Below are positions 23,416-35,124 of a DNA stretch of 64,000 nt, piece after piece. A program made the position numbers and the translations under genes. How positions within the stretch are numbered: the stretch's first letter is position 1; each line of letters opens with the position of its first letter. Source of the stretch: Aphrophora alni (Eukaryota; Arthropoda; Insecta; Hemiptera; Aphrophoridae); NCBI GenBank assembly GCA_963513935.1, contig OY740774.1, positions 87,376,385 through 87,440,384 on the forward strand, read 5' to 3'. A model generated the notes under the pieces. It did not search any database. It saw only the letters and a program-made list of their open reading frames with translations, and was not told where the DNA came from.

Positions 23416-24200
23416 ACGTAGTACGGACAAACGTTGCCACCAATTGTAATGAAATTTAGGGTAAAAGCAACTAGGCTGAATGATAAATGTAGAAGGTTTC
23501 ATTTTATTTTTTCGTTTTAAAATTCCAGTTACTCTAATTTGCTATAACTTTCAAAGAATGGACACGAATAGGAAATTTTGTAATAATTATTAAACTGTCT
23601 AATTTCTAGTTAGATTTCCATTCTATAATGTTGTTATTATTTAAAAAGTTTATGTACAGAATTGTTTTTATATAAATTTCAAAATTGTGCACTCTTACAT
23701 CCGCAAGTACCTTATCCCTCCAAACAGACGAGGCGTTAAGGTCATTTATAATAAACCTAATACAACACCTAGAGAGAATTTGAACAGTAATATAAAAATG
23801 CACTTTCGATTATGTCAGTTTTAACTGGAAGACATTTCATTTTTTTATATGATCCATAAAAAGGTAGAAATGAGGTTATAATCACCGTCCTTCCCTCTTT
23901 GCATCCCTTCAATTTTTATTTGCAAAAGTTCAAACAATTTTCTATTCCCTCAGGATGAGTAAAGCTCTTAATCTAAATGAAGTACCTACAGAAATGTGTC
24001 GATTTAGGCATGTTTTAAGTTAAATTATTTGCGAAAATAATTTTAAAAAAGAGTTTACTGAAATTTACTGCTCTGAACAAACAGAAAAAGAATTTTCATT
24101 TTATAAATAATTATCAGAGTATGTGTATAGATAATTAGTTCTTTCTGTGAACTGTAAACATCGCTTCATAGATATTTTAATACACAACAAATGATTCTTG
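23416..24200. other. AT-rich intergenic DNA
   Basis: No recognisable gene or element. The minus-strand frames at 23290-23502 and 23606-23803 show no domain, and the first overlaps a family A copy. Confidence 0.5.
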
Positions 24201-24205
24201 TAAAC

Positions 24206-24475
24206 CTAAAGTGGACCCTTAGCGACACTATGGTCATTCATCAGAAGTAACAGTATAGCACGGATACTGTACACTTTAACAAAACACAATACAATAAAAT
24301 ATTCATATGTTTGCTTCTTGCGATGTGATTTTGAATTGCCATTCATTGGGATCACAGTGATAGTAAATATTACGCTGTACACATCGATGGATATAAATCC
24401 GGGCGGGTAAAAATTAACCATTATCCCCAATAGTGGTGGGCCACGTTGGTGGGTGACCCAATTAATTGGAATAGT
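24206..24475 (-). repeat. Family I copy without insertion (empty site for family A)
   Basis: In inverted sense it matches 26515-26610 plus 26880-26960. Shared words are ATCGATGTGTACAG or ATCGATGTGTGCAC, ACTRTYACTGTGATYCCAAT and AATTGGGTCACC. The partner is split by a family A copy and this one is not. The 74-codon minus-strand frame here is probably incidental. Confidence 0.6.
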
Positions 24476-24479
24476 AAAT

Positions 24480-25015
24480 AATCCGACTATTGTTTCACAT
24501 TGAAATATATATACTATTTATACTAAAGTTATCAACTTTAATATGCAATCTTATTTAACGAAAGTATATAACTGTTATGTAAATATTGATTTATTTAATG
24601 TTTTAGTATCTCTGAAACTGAACATTTTAATTCATTTTAAGTGTAAACGTTGAAAAAGTAGTTGGCAATGAATTTTTTATATGTTTTGGTCAGGTATGAG
24701 TAATTAAATACATTGTAACACGCCCTATTTATAGTCGAAACAACTGCGTCTATGCTTTTAAACTGTACAGAAACGTTTTTCATTGGTCGGCTTTTAAAAC
24801 CGGAAATCAAATCTCATGTACAGTATCCTCAAGGTAGGAATGTGTCTAGGGTGGAGAGGAAAAGAGGGGCCCCCACACTTCCTTTGTTGCTTTTGCTTTC
24901 AGCAGTACAACCCCAATAAAAATATATAAACCTCAAATGCTTCTGTAAATAGGAATTAAACGTTTACAAAAGTACAGAAAGGTGCACATTAAAGAGATGT
25001 ACACTTAAAGACATA
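24480..25015. other. AT-rich intergenic DNA
   Basis: No feature recognised. Confidence 0.45.
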
Positions 25016-25019
25016 TTAG

Positions 25020-25165
25020 AGCTAAGCAGTAATTTACATACCTAGTTTTATTGGAATGGATTGTACCGTCAAGTCAGGCTAGGGAAGCAAGTAGAAGGGA
25101 GGACACGCCCATTACACCAGACACACTCCTAGTCAGATGCTACTGTACCTAGTGTTCTGTCTAGT
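25020..25165 (+). repeat. Family G copy 2
   Basis: Direct repeat of 11764-11915 with few differences. It lies just left of the IR-3 left arm. Class unknown. Confidence 0.85.
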
Positions 25166-25224
25166 TTCAATGAACATCAGCCTTGAATTTAGTAACGATT
25201 AGTACAATAGTGGCACAAACAAAA

Positions 25225-26290
25225 AGCCAAATGGTCGAGTTAAAACAGAACTTCGCTTCGATTAAAGTAAATCACGAAGACACAAAACAAAATACAACCA
25301 CAAACCCTACTTGAAAATTGTATTGACACATCACATTAAAGGACATTATTACAATGTAAAACTGGAAACAAATAAAATGGTCGCTGTCCAATCTGTAAAG
25401 GGAGGAACCACTTTGGTGTTACAGCTTTTTGTTTATATTTGGTGGAGTTAAGATATCGCAAGGGAAATGCATCATTAAGGCAAGGTTAGAGGTGGTGTTT
25501 TCTGTCCTTATCTTACCCTTTAGCACAACATTTCTGTCTCCCTCTAAGCGCTACATTAAACAGTTCAATTAATTCGCAAGTTTGGTTTTGTGGTCGAGCG
25601 TCAAGAGTTGGAGTTTTTGTGTCTATTTCTTACCCCTTCACAAAGTGTTATGGGGGTGAGGTCAGAGGATTATGTCTCAAGATGTGTCGTTAGTGAATTT
25701 CCTTTGGATATTTAACTGTTGCAGCATCTCGTGATGAATTAAGGATGAATGAAATGTAAAAACAGCTGAGTATGTTAATCAACATTAAATCTGTAAAAGT
25801 AAATTATATCGAATAATAATTTAAAATACAATTCTGTTTTCATTTCATTAAGGACAGTATACAATCAGGCATACATTTTTTAAAAGCGTTTATACAAACG
25901 AAATGATTTTATTCAATCCTACCACAGTGATAATACTACTTCATGGCATCAATTTAAATTAAAGTGTTCAACCCTGTCCAAAGGAAATGAAAATTCTTAA
26001 AGGGTGTATGAACTTTAGGGGTAGCACAAGCCTCCTGGATTATCAACCCCCCCCCCTCCTCCTTACTAATTCTACTTTTATTGCTTTGGTACATTTCACA
26101 AACAAAAGCAATTACAATTTTCATTTTTCGCAAACAGAGAGGTGTTAGTTGTGCCTATATCCAACACACATCTTTGTAGGGTGGTTTCTACATCCCTTAG
26201 GGTTTTGGGATTATTTGCAAATTGGGAAATCTGACGGTAATTTTGTCTTTAGTTAGAATCACAAAATTATACATTGAAGTAAGTGATCTC
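25225..26290 (+). repeat. Left arm of inverted repeat pair IR-3 (families C and B)
   Basis: From left to right it holds family C (25225-25720: AAATGGTCGAGTTAAAACAG, CAATTAATTCGCAAGTTTGG) and family B (25850-26275). The same order is found inverted at 28620-29935. A C11 run lies near 26048. Confidence 0.85.
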
Positions 26291-26611
26291 ATTGGACAAG
26301 AAAATCCTGACTTTTTTTTAAATCAGACATTTAGCATTTTGTGAGTAGTTTACGTAAGTTTATTTTCGATTTGCTAAAAGTTAAACAAATATCAAAATAT
26401 TTGCTACTTACATAATAGCTTAAATTCATCATTAAAATTTGATATGCTTTCATTAAACTTAAAGATGAGTTAATTAATTACAGTAAAATATAAACAGTAG
26501 TCAGATTATTTACGCTCTTACAAATTGGGTCACCAGCCACCTTGTCTCAAAATTGTTGGTATTAATGTGTAGTTTTTCAGCATTCCTGGACTTATCTATA
26601 TCGATGTGTGC

Positions 26612-26880
26612 ACCTCTCAGATGCTCACTAGTGAGTACAATCATGGCAATCACGAGGAATCCTAGCTGGACCTACGCATTTTTTTCATATAGTCTTGGGT
26701 AAGATCCCTCTCTTTAAACTTTCTTATCAGGTCTCTCTTGACCAACTCATCTTCTTTACCAATCATGACGGTATTAGAGTATTCCATTGCTAGTGGTATT
26801 TATTCTATGTTCTTTTCTTCCTTATTTTATAATGCTATGATCGTCTAGAGGATTTGTACAACAAGTAGTAAAACTATCAG
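26612..26880 (+). repeat. Family A copy 9, nested in family I, full length
   Basis: This is the most informative copy. It starts around CTCAGATGCTCACTAGTGAG, continues with TACAATCATGGCAATCACGA, GACCTACGCATTTTTTTCAT, TCTCTCTTGACCAACTCATC and ATCATGACGGTATTAGAGTA, and ends near ACAACAAGTAGTAAAACTAT. It splits a family I repeat whose uninterrupted form is at 24206-24475. GCACC occurs at both junctions (about 26609-26613 and 26881-26887), a possible 5-bp target duplication. Confidence 0.8.
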
Positions 26881-28619
26881 CGCACCATAATTCACTATTA
26901 CTGTGATTCCAATGAATAGCAAATCACAATCACAATTCCACCCATAAATCATTTAACCATTTGTGACACTGTAGAGTTACTGTTATCAGTTTGGCTTCCC
27001 TTTAACTGCACTCTAGGTCTCAACCAAGCAGTAGCTTGTAGCTAAGTCTTAGTTCTTAATCTCTTTGCATTCGAGTTGTGATTAATAACGCAACGTGTAG
27101 TGTGTTCTTTGCCAGCTGATGGCAGAAATCTTTGACGTAATCCCAGTCACGGAGTATGTGGTTGCACCAACAGCTCGACTGAACTGGTATCCAGTCCCAG
27201 GAATGAATTTAGTTACTTAAAATTCCCCGTTTTCCCAAGATTATCATGTGGGCTGAATTCGGGAAATAACATTCCTGCGTGATGTCTAGAAGGTCTAATA
27301 TGTTTCGCGCCGCGGAAATATGTATTTGAATGGGGAAGTTGGAATTAGGCCTAAAGCCTTGCTCACCCATATTTCAATTTGAGTTTAGTGCACAAATAAT
27401 TAAATGTAAGTCCTTCCTTTTAGTTTATTATAAATAATTCATTAAGAGCTAGTTACCTGAAGTGGTAGTTGGTCTTCGGATAGGGGATAGGGATATTAAG
27501 ACTTATGGAATGGGTAACCACGTTTTCCTCCAGAATCCCGTAGATTAGCTTAACTCTAATTCCAGTAGAGAATAATTTCACCCCAAGCAACCATAACGCA
27601 ATGCGCATTATTATTCATTGCAGTGTTTTGTTCAAGTGTAAAGTAGCTGTAGTATTATTTACTGTTACTTCTAGGTCTATGGAATATTATTGTGTCACGT
27701 GACACACTAGACAGTAGCCACATTGGGGTTTATAAGAACGGTTTATTGAAGAACCATCTAAGGAGCTAAGTCGTTCAATAGAAGGAGTTATTTCTTTACA
27801 CCCTTCTTTGATAGTTATTTATAAGAAGCCACATTTTCTGTATGTTCAGAGTAATAAATTGATTTGCCGCCCTTTTTACAAATTATTTTAGCAAATCAAA
27901 TAACTGAACTTAAAACGACACATCTCTGTAGGTCATTCATTTAGATTAAAAGCTTTATTTATCCTGAAGATATAGAAAGTAAATTTAATTTAAAGGACAT
28001 AAATGGAAAGCATGGATTATAGGCATTTTTGTTACTTCATGCATCAGATACATAAAAAAAAACAATCAAATCAAATATTCCCCAACTAAAACTGGCACAA
28101 TTGGAAGGGTATTTTTGTATTGTTGTTCAAACTGTTTCTACTCTGTTGTTGTGGTATTTACATTTTTATAAATGAGCCTATTGCCTCGTCAACTGGAAAA
28201 GATCAAGGAGGTATGTAGTGTTGGGGTATAACATTTTAAATTTATCGAAATTTATTTCTGAGCAACAAACTTCTTTAAAGAATGATCAAATTTAGGTTAA
28301 TGCCCGTATTGTTAAATCTAACAATAAGACAGCTTAATACCTATTCCAAATATACGCGTTTATGTTTTAAGAGGAGGACCTTTCACAACTGAAAATATAT
28401 TTTTAATACTTTGTACACACAATATTCAGCCTAACACAGTTCATCTGTAACCCTTTGAATACGAAGAATATGTCATCGATATGTAAATAAGGATAATATA
28501 AATTAGTGGTTTGTGGATTATTTATTTTCTTTATAGGAAATGTTAAGTGAGCTATTTTAAGCAGGGGCTTTCCTTTATCAAAGAAGTAACTTACAGGTGA
28601 TTTTGATATATACGTTTTG
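26881..28619. other. Spacer between the IR-3 arms
   Basis: The first 80 bases complete the family I copy. The remainder is moderately GC-richer around 27000-27370 (for example GTTTCGCGCCGCGG near 27302), with no recognisable open frame. It could include an LTR-like or solo element, but I found no paired ends. Confidence 0.4.
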
Positions 28620-29935
28620 AGATTCTAACTAAAGACTGAAACTACTGTCAGATTTCCTAAATTTCAAATAAATTATAAAAACTGGGTATGTAAAAACAAC
28701 CCTTACAGAGAAAGCTCTGTTGGATATAGGCTCTGCTTGCAAGGATGAAAAATGGAATTGCTTTTGTTTGTCAAATGTACCAAAGCAATAAAAATAGATA
28801 GGGTGTGGGTGATAATCCAGGAGGCGTGTGCTACCCCTAAAGTTCACACACCCTTTAATCATTTTTTATTTCCTTTGGACAAGGTTGAACACTTTAATCT
28901 AAATTAATGTCCTGCAGTAATATTCCGGACGAGAGAGGTTTACATAAAATCATTTCATTTGTATAAACAATTTTGGAAAGTGTTATGCCACATTATTTAT
29001 TGCCCTTAATGAAACCAAAACAGTACTTGTGTAAATAAATATTGAGCCTAAATAAATCTCGACACAAGTATACAAACTTCCCCCGCATGTTCTTATGAGT
29101 CTCATTTATGAGATGTTTTAAAATTACAATTAAACTTAAACATAATTTCTTACAAATAATGCGTTTAAACTCATTTCAAACACAATCATCAATAATGCAA
29201 TAATAAAACTAAACTGACTATTGTAGCTCTGCATCACTGAAAATGGCGAAATGACGTTGAAATGCATTTAAATTAACGTATTTTTTGGAGAAATTATGTT
29301 TATTTTAGTATTCTGTTTTAATTTGTACTTTATATAATTGAATAACCCTGAGATAGCTGTAATGTTCAGTGGCCATTTCGTACACGTAGATCCCAAATTT
29401 ATCACGAGGTGTTGCGACTGTTATATAATAAACTCACTAAGAACACCTCTTGAGATATAATTCTCTAACCCCACACCGTAACACTGTGTAGAGGGGGGAG
29501 GTAAGAAGTAGACACAAAACCCCAAGTCTTGATCCTCGACCACAAAACCAAACTTGCAAATTAATTGAACTGTTTAATCTAGCGCTAGAGAGAGACAGAG
29601 ATGTCCTGAAGGGTAAGAGAGAGAAGGAAAACACCACCTTCAACCTTGTCTTAGTTCCACATCCTTTGCGATATCTTAACTCGACCAAATCTAAAGGTAA
29701 ACCTACAACACCTCAGTGGTGCCTTCCTTTCCCGAAGGACGGCAGCCATTTTACTTCTGTTTTCAGTTTTACACTTTAATATTGTAATAATGTTATGTAT
29801 TACGATGAGACAATACAGTTATCAACTGGTGTTTTTGCAGTTGTACTTAGTTTTGTGTGTGTGTGTGTTTATTTATTTTTTTTATCTACCGAAGTAAAGT
29901 TATATTTTAACTCGACCATATAGCTTCTTTTCTGT
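28620..29935 (-). repeat. Right arm of inverted repeat pair IR-3
   Basis: Read on the minus strand it gives family C (29430-29935) followed by family B (28625-29025), as in the left arm. It has about 370 bases between the two (29030-29400) that are absent or unrelated in the left arm. That stretch holds a degenerate hairpin-GAAA motif near 29232-29262. The 77-codon frame at 28629-28862 and the 83-codon frame at 29437-29688 are repeat sequence. Confidence 0.85.
29848..29870. repeat. Short (TG)n tract
   Basis: TG dinucleotide run within the IR-3 right arm, absent from the left arm. Confidence 0.85.
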
Positions 29936-31010
29936 ATTTGTTACACAGTTACAACCAACTTAGACGAATTATAGTTTTAAATTATGATCTACAGCTTATG
30001 TAAAGTAAATAACATAAGAGCTTATTTTGAATATTTAGGGTAAAGTAGAAAAACAAACCAAAAATATACAGTTATGTTTTTTAATATTCTTTAACAATTA
30101 AAAAAATCAAAATTTCTTTTTACAATTTCTATTTTTTACTCCTATGGGTGTATTTGATGCAAAATTTTTAATTTCATCATAAACTACAAACTTATATTTA
30201 ATAAGAAGATATAGGCCTATATGAATAATAGACCTAACATTTTGTAAAAATTCACGTACAAAAAAAGTTTTATATTCCAAAAACAATAGGTACAGACATT
30301 TGCAGTTGTGATAGAATTGTAGTCCTAGGTCTACAAACGCCCTGTTCATCATCACTAATATTGTGTAAAATAATATTTTCTGTCTATTCATCGAAGTTAT
30401 CCAAAATTCAAATCAACGGCAATTGAAAATGAAAAATTCAATAGTCAGTGCACAAAGATATAAAAATCCGGGTTTTCCATTACAGTTATATAAAAAGTCA
30501 AACACATAATAAAGTATACTTTTGTTTTAAGTATACATCACTTACAAAACTAACAAATAATTCACCATTGCATGAAACAACGTAAATTGTAACTTCGAAA
30601 TAAGGAACAACTGATTGAAACAACTTGCGGCTATGGAAATATTTCGCTCTGAGTAGACCCACTAAAAAAAAATTCAGTTGTTCGGTGTCAGAATACGGAT
30701 TTATAAAATATTACTGACCTCGTTTATACGATTTGTTTCGCCTAAACATACGCAAGAAACATCTGCACTTTGTTAGAACTTTCGTGAACTTGTTTTGTTG
30801 TTTTGTAAAGATTTTTGAAACTAGGAAGAACAATGTTTGTACAAGGTTCAAATTCTAGTTTTAAAATAGTGTCTACTGAAAACACTGTACAGTTTCCAGA
30901 CAAGGACATTGTTGCTTCGACAACAAGTAAAGGATACGTCCCAAAGTATTAAACTTACAGTGTAAACTCATCGTAATGAACAGTCAAAAACACTTCTAAT
31001 AAAAATGGGA
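29936..31010. other. AT-rich intergenic DNA
   Basis: The 94-codon minus-strand frame at 30107-30391 shows no recognisable domain, signal or conserved neighbour. Nothing else was recognised. Confidence 0.45.
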
Positions 31011-31014
31011 TCAG

Positions 31015-31300
31015 AGAGGATTGTGAATAGTGAAGTCCCGCTTTCGGGATTATCGACCCTCTCTTTATACTCAAGTTTTATTGTTTCGGTACATTTGACA
31101 AACAAAAGCAATCACATTTTTCTTTATTCGCAGTATGGAGAGGGTAGGTATAGACGGAGAGGATAGGGGAGGGGGTGTTATGTTTTTTGTTTTTTTTTTT
31201 CAAATCACAGACACGTGTGTTTACATGTCTGGCAGGTTGAGAGGTCCTAGACGTTAAAATCATCGATTTCTATAATCCAAAAGATGAAAATCCAATTTAT
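31015..31300 (-). repeat. Family D copy 1
   Basis: Inverted relative to the copies at 31985, 35125 and 48700. It contains TTTCGGTACATTTGACAAAC, TAAACACACGTGT-like and CTATAATCCAAAAGATG words as complements of the other copies. The 61-codon frame here is repeat-derived. Confidence 0.75.
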
Positions 31301-31984
31301 AAATTCTGAAGGTTGATAGCGTAAGATTAAATTTGCTATATTTTGATTGGGTACTGGTAAAGTCTTTTTCTCCTGTTCGACCTAGGGTTCATAAGTTTTT
31401 TATTATTTAGAATATTATGTGAAAACGTAGCACAAATTATTCTACTAGCTTTATGAAAATGGTTGCTGTTGGTCAAATCCAGTTAAACATAAAGTTACGT
31501 AGATTATGTAAATAAAACGAATTGATTGAGGTCTTTTACAAAATAGCAGATCGTATATTACTAGTAAACTTTTTAAAAAAACATCCCAGAAGTTTTTATA
31601 AAAGATGTGATTTCTCAAAATCAATTCTACCAATTTCGATGAAATTTTGAAAAAAAAATGAAAATTAATAACCAAAAACCCGTCTGTGAAATTACAAATA
31701 ATAAAAATTCTCGTTAAAGAATGATTTTCAAAAACAAAAACTAACCTTGACAACTGTCTTTTAAATTTTATTTCATCTAATAATATTTAAGGTTAAGACA
31801 GGTTTAAACTTTATTTAAAAATCTAAATATTATATAAAATAATCTAAACTAGATGTCCATGGTTGATTATATATTTTTTACAACAAATAACTTTGGTTAG
31901 TATTTCGATTCTGAATAGGTGTGTAAAAAAGTTAGTATAATGTTTATACAATTATTATTATTATTATTATTACAAAACTGATGA
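31301..31984. other. AT-rich intergenic DNA with a short ATT tract
   Basis: The minus-strand frame of 100 codons (31451-31753) has no identifiable domain, though its biased hydrophobic composition is typical of AT-rich noise. A (TTA)n tract lies at about 31950-31972. Confidence 0.45.
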
Positions 31985-32365
31985 ACCCTAAGCGGAACAT
32001 GAGATAAAGAGACTTTCCCAACATCCTGTATACAAAAAACCCCATTTTGAATAAAAATATATCTTGCATTAAAACCTACACAATCAAGCTTTAATATTTC
32101 TAAACTGTATTTCCATTGTTTGGATTATAAAAATCAAATCCCATGACCCTCAGAGATGTAAACACATGTGTCTGTGATTTGAATAACAATAATACTCCCC
32201 CCTCCCTCACCTACCCTCTCTATACTGGGAACAAAGAAAAATGTAATTGCTTTTGTTTGTCAAATGTACCGAAACAATCAAACTTGAGTAGAAAGAGTGG
32301 GTCGATAATCCGGGAACCGTGAGTTACAATCTTCTGTGATTCCATTTCCAAGTTGTGTTTTGAAA
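31985..32365 (+). repeat. Family D copy 2
   Basis: AGAGATGTAAACACATGTGT, CTGTGATTTGAATAACAAT, CTATACTGGGAACAAAGAAA and TTTTGTTTGTCAAATGTACC are shared with the copies at 35125 and 48700. The start resembles the GACTTTCCCAACATCCTGTA type of transposon tip. Confidence 0.85.
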
Positions 32366-32389
32366 TCTGATTTTAATACTATTTCGTAA

Positions 32390-32900
32390 TATAATAATGA
32401 CGATTTTACCATGTAGGATGTGATGAATCGTCCTACACTTCAAAAAAATTTACAAAGGGAATATAATTTTTTCTAACATTAAATTGAGAACCAATCCAAC
32501 AGTTAAAGAAGGGGTTTTATGTTATTGTTTAGTACCGCCTCGTGTTGGTGTGTAGGACATTGAAAGACATCCTCGCTAAATCTCTACGTATACGTCCAAT
32601 TGCAACGATTGATTACAGTGTGACGGTTCACACTATATTGAAAGTCTATTTTTACGTCCTCGTCTCAATTCCCAATGAAGTACATAGTGGCAAACGGACG
32701 TCAATAGTACCTCGTTATTTTGGCAGCACAGTCATACTGTCATACAGTTAGGAGTCGTTTGTTTGTGTTTGTTTGCATGTAAATAATAACATATATTGAA
32801 ATATAGGTAAATTAACTTTAAATCTTTTTGTAATTGTTTCTATATGACCAATAACTAATCACCAATATTTAGATATATTATTATGTACTATTTTCTGTGT
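32390..32900 (+). repeat. Family E copy
   Basis: It follows family D directly, as also at 48700-49420, so D and E may be parts of one larger unit. Shared blocks are CATGTAGGATGTGATGAATC, GTGTAGGACATTGAAAGACA and CTAATCACCAATATTTAGAT. The 69-codon frame at 32542-32751 is inside it. Confidence 0.75.
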
Positions 32901-32989
32901 CTCTAATGTTTCATTCATCCTGCGTGTTTTAGAATCCACAAGTCGCTAGTAACACAATCGGTTGTCGCCTTCAATGACAAGGCTGGAAT

Positions 32990-33135
32990 ATAATGAAAGG
33001 AGAGAGAAAGGGTCTTCTTCTTCTTCTTCTTCTTCAACGTGATTGTCGCCTTAGGAAACGATTCAATTAATTCCCCCAAGTTTGGTTTTGCGGCCTTTGT
33101 GTATAGTGTGAAAGGTTTTGTCATGACTCAAGAAT
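32990..33135 (+). repeat. Family C/F copy (short form)
   Basis: Matches 42330-42490: GGTTGTCGCCTTCAATGA, GAGAAAGGGTCTTCTTCTTC and TTGGTTTTGCGGCC. The core CAATTAATTC-CAAGTTTGGTTTTG is also in family C of IR-3. Includes a (TTC)7 run at about 33014-33034. Confidence 0.8.
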
Positions 33136-33234
33136 GAAATATATAATTTAAGAAAAATAAATACTGCTACGAAGATTCTGTCTCTCACAAATATAAATGT
33201 TTCCTTTTAAAATATGCCTGTTTTTATTAATGGT

Positions 33235-33420
33235 AATTGTTCCATGTAGGATGTAAGGATACATCCTATACTTTAAAAATAACCTAAATATAAGTCAATA
33301 TAAGTTTTTTTTAATTTTGGAAGCCAAATCATAGATTCTCTTGTAGTTTAATATTGTTTGTTTAACAATTAGTATACATTGTGTCAATACCTGGAGCTGG
33401 CTATCATATTTTTCTGTAGT
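33235..33420 (+). repeat. Family E fragment
   Basis: CATGTAGGATGTAAGGATAC with CATCCTATAC repeats the palindromic start of family E. The later AGTATACATTGTGTCAATAC also occurs near 47788-47805. Confidence 0.5.
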
Positions 33421-34234
33421 GACAAGCCATTTGTATACGTTTTATTAGTATATATTTTTTAATTCGTAAAAATTGAAAATTTATTCAAATCATAAATTAA
33501 AAATGTAAAACATGTGGCATATTATTTTTTTGTAATGAATTTTGGAATATAAATATAATTTTAAATCAAAAATAACTTTTTTTAAACTAAATTTTAAATT
33601 TTTCCTCACTTTATATTTTAGATGTTGGGCATACCATGGTACAGTACTTGTTAATATTAACATGGAAACCATAAAAAAATCTAAAACACCAAAACGTGCC
33701 AAATATTTTAAGAAATTAGAAATTATATACTACATAAGACTTATTTGGTAAATATAAGTTGTTCAACACATCAATTGGAAAATTGTGCAAAATGTGAAAT
33801 CTACCAACAAATTACATTGTAATACAAAAAAACCCATAAAATAAAACTTCTAACATAATATAGCCTACTTATAAAATACATTTTTATAAGCGTAACCTAT
33901 ACATTCACAGAATAATAAAGTAAATATAAAAATTCAACATCCAATGAGGCTATGTTTTAATTTCGGTATCTTCAGAAGGATATAATCCAAAATACATATG
34001 GTACTGTATTTGTTTTTACTTTATGTTTTAATATTAATTATATTTAAAAACGTATTTACTCATATATATTTCCTTACTATTCTTAATGATAAGTTATATA
34101 AGAGTAGTTGGATTTAGCGGCACGGCACCTCTCCCACTTTCTAAGTAGGCGGGGAAACCGGTCTGACCAATGTGGAGAGGGGGGGAAACGCTACTTACGC
34201 TTGACCATTTATAAGTCGTTTCACTGTCACATTT
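33421..34234. other. AT-rich intergenic DNA
   Basis: The opposing frames at 33490-33751 overlap on both strands with no domain. No gene is supported. A short GC-richer patch lies at 34118-34200. Confidence 0.45.
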
Positions 34235-34252
34235 AGTTTAGCAATGGTTTCG

Positions 34253-34295
34253 CCCTCTGAGGATGGTAGCTATGTTACCGAAACGTACATAAGGG
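34253..34295 (+). ncRNA. Hammerhead-ribozyme-like motif (candidate)
   Basis: The order of parts resembles a hammerhead: CCCT (34253-34256), the core word CTGAGGA (34257-34263), a hairpin GGTA-loop-TACC (34265-34279), GAAA (34280-34283), a short segment CGTAC, ATA, then AGGG (34292-34295), which pairs with CCCT as stem I. Departures from the consensus are one unpaired T before stem II and a very weak stem III. An AATAAA-poor T-rich tail follows. It is one of about six similar hairpin-GAAAC loci in the window, so it is probably part of an interspersed element. Catalytic activity cannot be judged from sequence. Confidence 0.33.
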
Positions 34296-34544
34296 TTTAT
34301 TAAACTTTCTAATGTTAATTGTGTTAATGTTTTATTTGTAGTTTGGTGATTGCTTCTTTCGCATTAGATATAAAAATTGCTTAGATTTATATTTCTGGGT
34401 GCTGTAAGACCACTATCCGTCCGTAGCAGCTTGTCAAATATTTATTGCTTTTTAGCACTAAACCTTTACACACTTTTCCAAACAGCAGAAAACAATTTTT
34501 TTTTCGCACAACAAACAAAACTAGTTAACTAATATACTACAATT

Positions 34545-34790
34545 CAGTCTGGGAAGCTCTATTTGAGACACTTGTTGTTGATAAAATATTTCGAAACCTT
34601 AAATTTTTTATTGTTGATCTCGAATGACAATACAATAATTCATTGTTACATGCACACGATTATACTGGGGAAAACGCATGCGCAGTAGTCAGTTTTGCGC
34701 AGTAAGAACATATGTGTAATATACATATGCAGTAGGTAGTGAGAAGTACACTTACACAGTATATTATAAGGTGGGGGTGAATTAGGTTAT
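34545..34790 (+). repeat. Left copy of inverted repeat pair IR-4
   Basis: Inverted match to 41270-41545, with TCTGGGAAGCTCTATTTGAG, CATGCGCAGTAGTC and TTTTGCGCAGTAAGAACATA. It includes runs of TGCGCAGTA-like words. Confidence 0.8.
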
Positions 34791-35124
34791 CATATTTCAA
34801 ACCTACATCGAGAGGTTAATCAGTATTACGAAGTAAACACCATCTGCAAAGCAACTGAAAATATATCAGCTGTACCAGCAACACTCGCCACATGAATTTC
34901 AGTTGCTTCATCGGCCGAATTGATACTATTTTTGGCTTTAAATGAAACGTATCGTGTTTTAGGTTTACAAAAAACCTTAAAACATGAATATTGATCAATA
35001 TTTAGTCATAGTAATATCTATTGGTACAATCGATGCTTTGAAGTTCACCCGGCGACATTTGCAGGTACAGTAAGTACTTTAGAACCTGTTTAATTAATTT
35101 ATTATTACTTTTAATGTATTTCAA
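34791..35124. other. Intergenic DNA, nothing recognised
   Basis: The short minus-strand frames 34816-34998 and 35002-35190 have no recognisable domain. Confidence 0.45.

Noticed and set aside
26048..26058. C run as a regulatory G-quadruplex
   Set aside because: A single homopolymer inside a decayed repeat, more likely a slippage product. Other family B copies lack it.
28629..28862. 77-codon minus-strand frame whose start (MIKGCVNFRGSTRLLDY) recurs at 22827 on the + strand
   Set aside because: The similarity follows the DNA repeat (family B). The other copy stops earlier and the third copy at about 25995 is frameshifted by a C run, so there is no sign of protein-level conservation.
29232..29262. 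Hairpin-GAAA locus as a ribozyme
   Set aside because: The core word is CTGAAAA, not CTGANGA, and GAAAC has become GAAAT. It is at best a dead member of the motif family.
30107..30391. 94-codon minus-strand frame with hydrophobic stretches
   Set aside because: Composition is typical of AT-rich noise (Phe, Leu, Ile, Lys, Tyr). No homologue or gene context is recognised.
31451..31753. 100-codon minus-strand frame
   Set aside because: No domain recognised and biased codons from AT-rich DNA. It lies between two copies of family D without splice signals linking it to anything.
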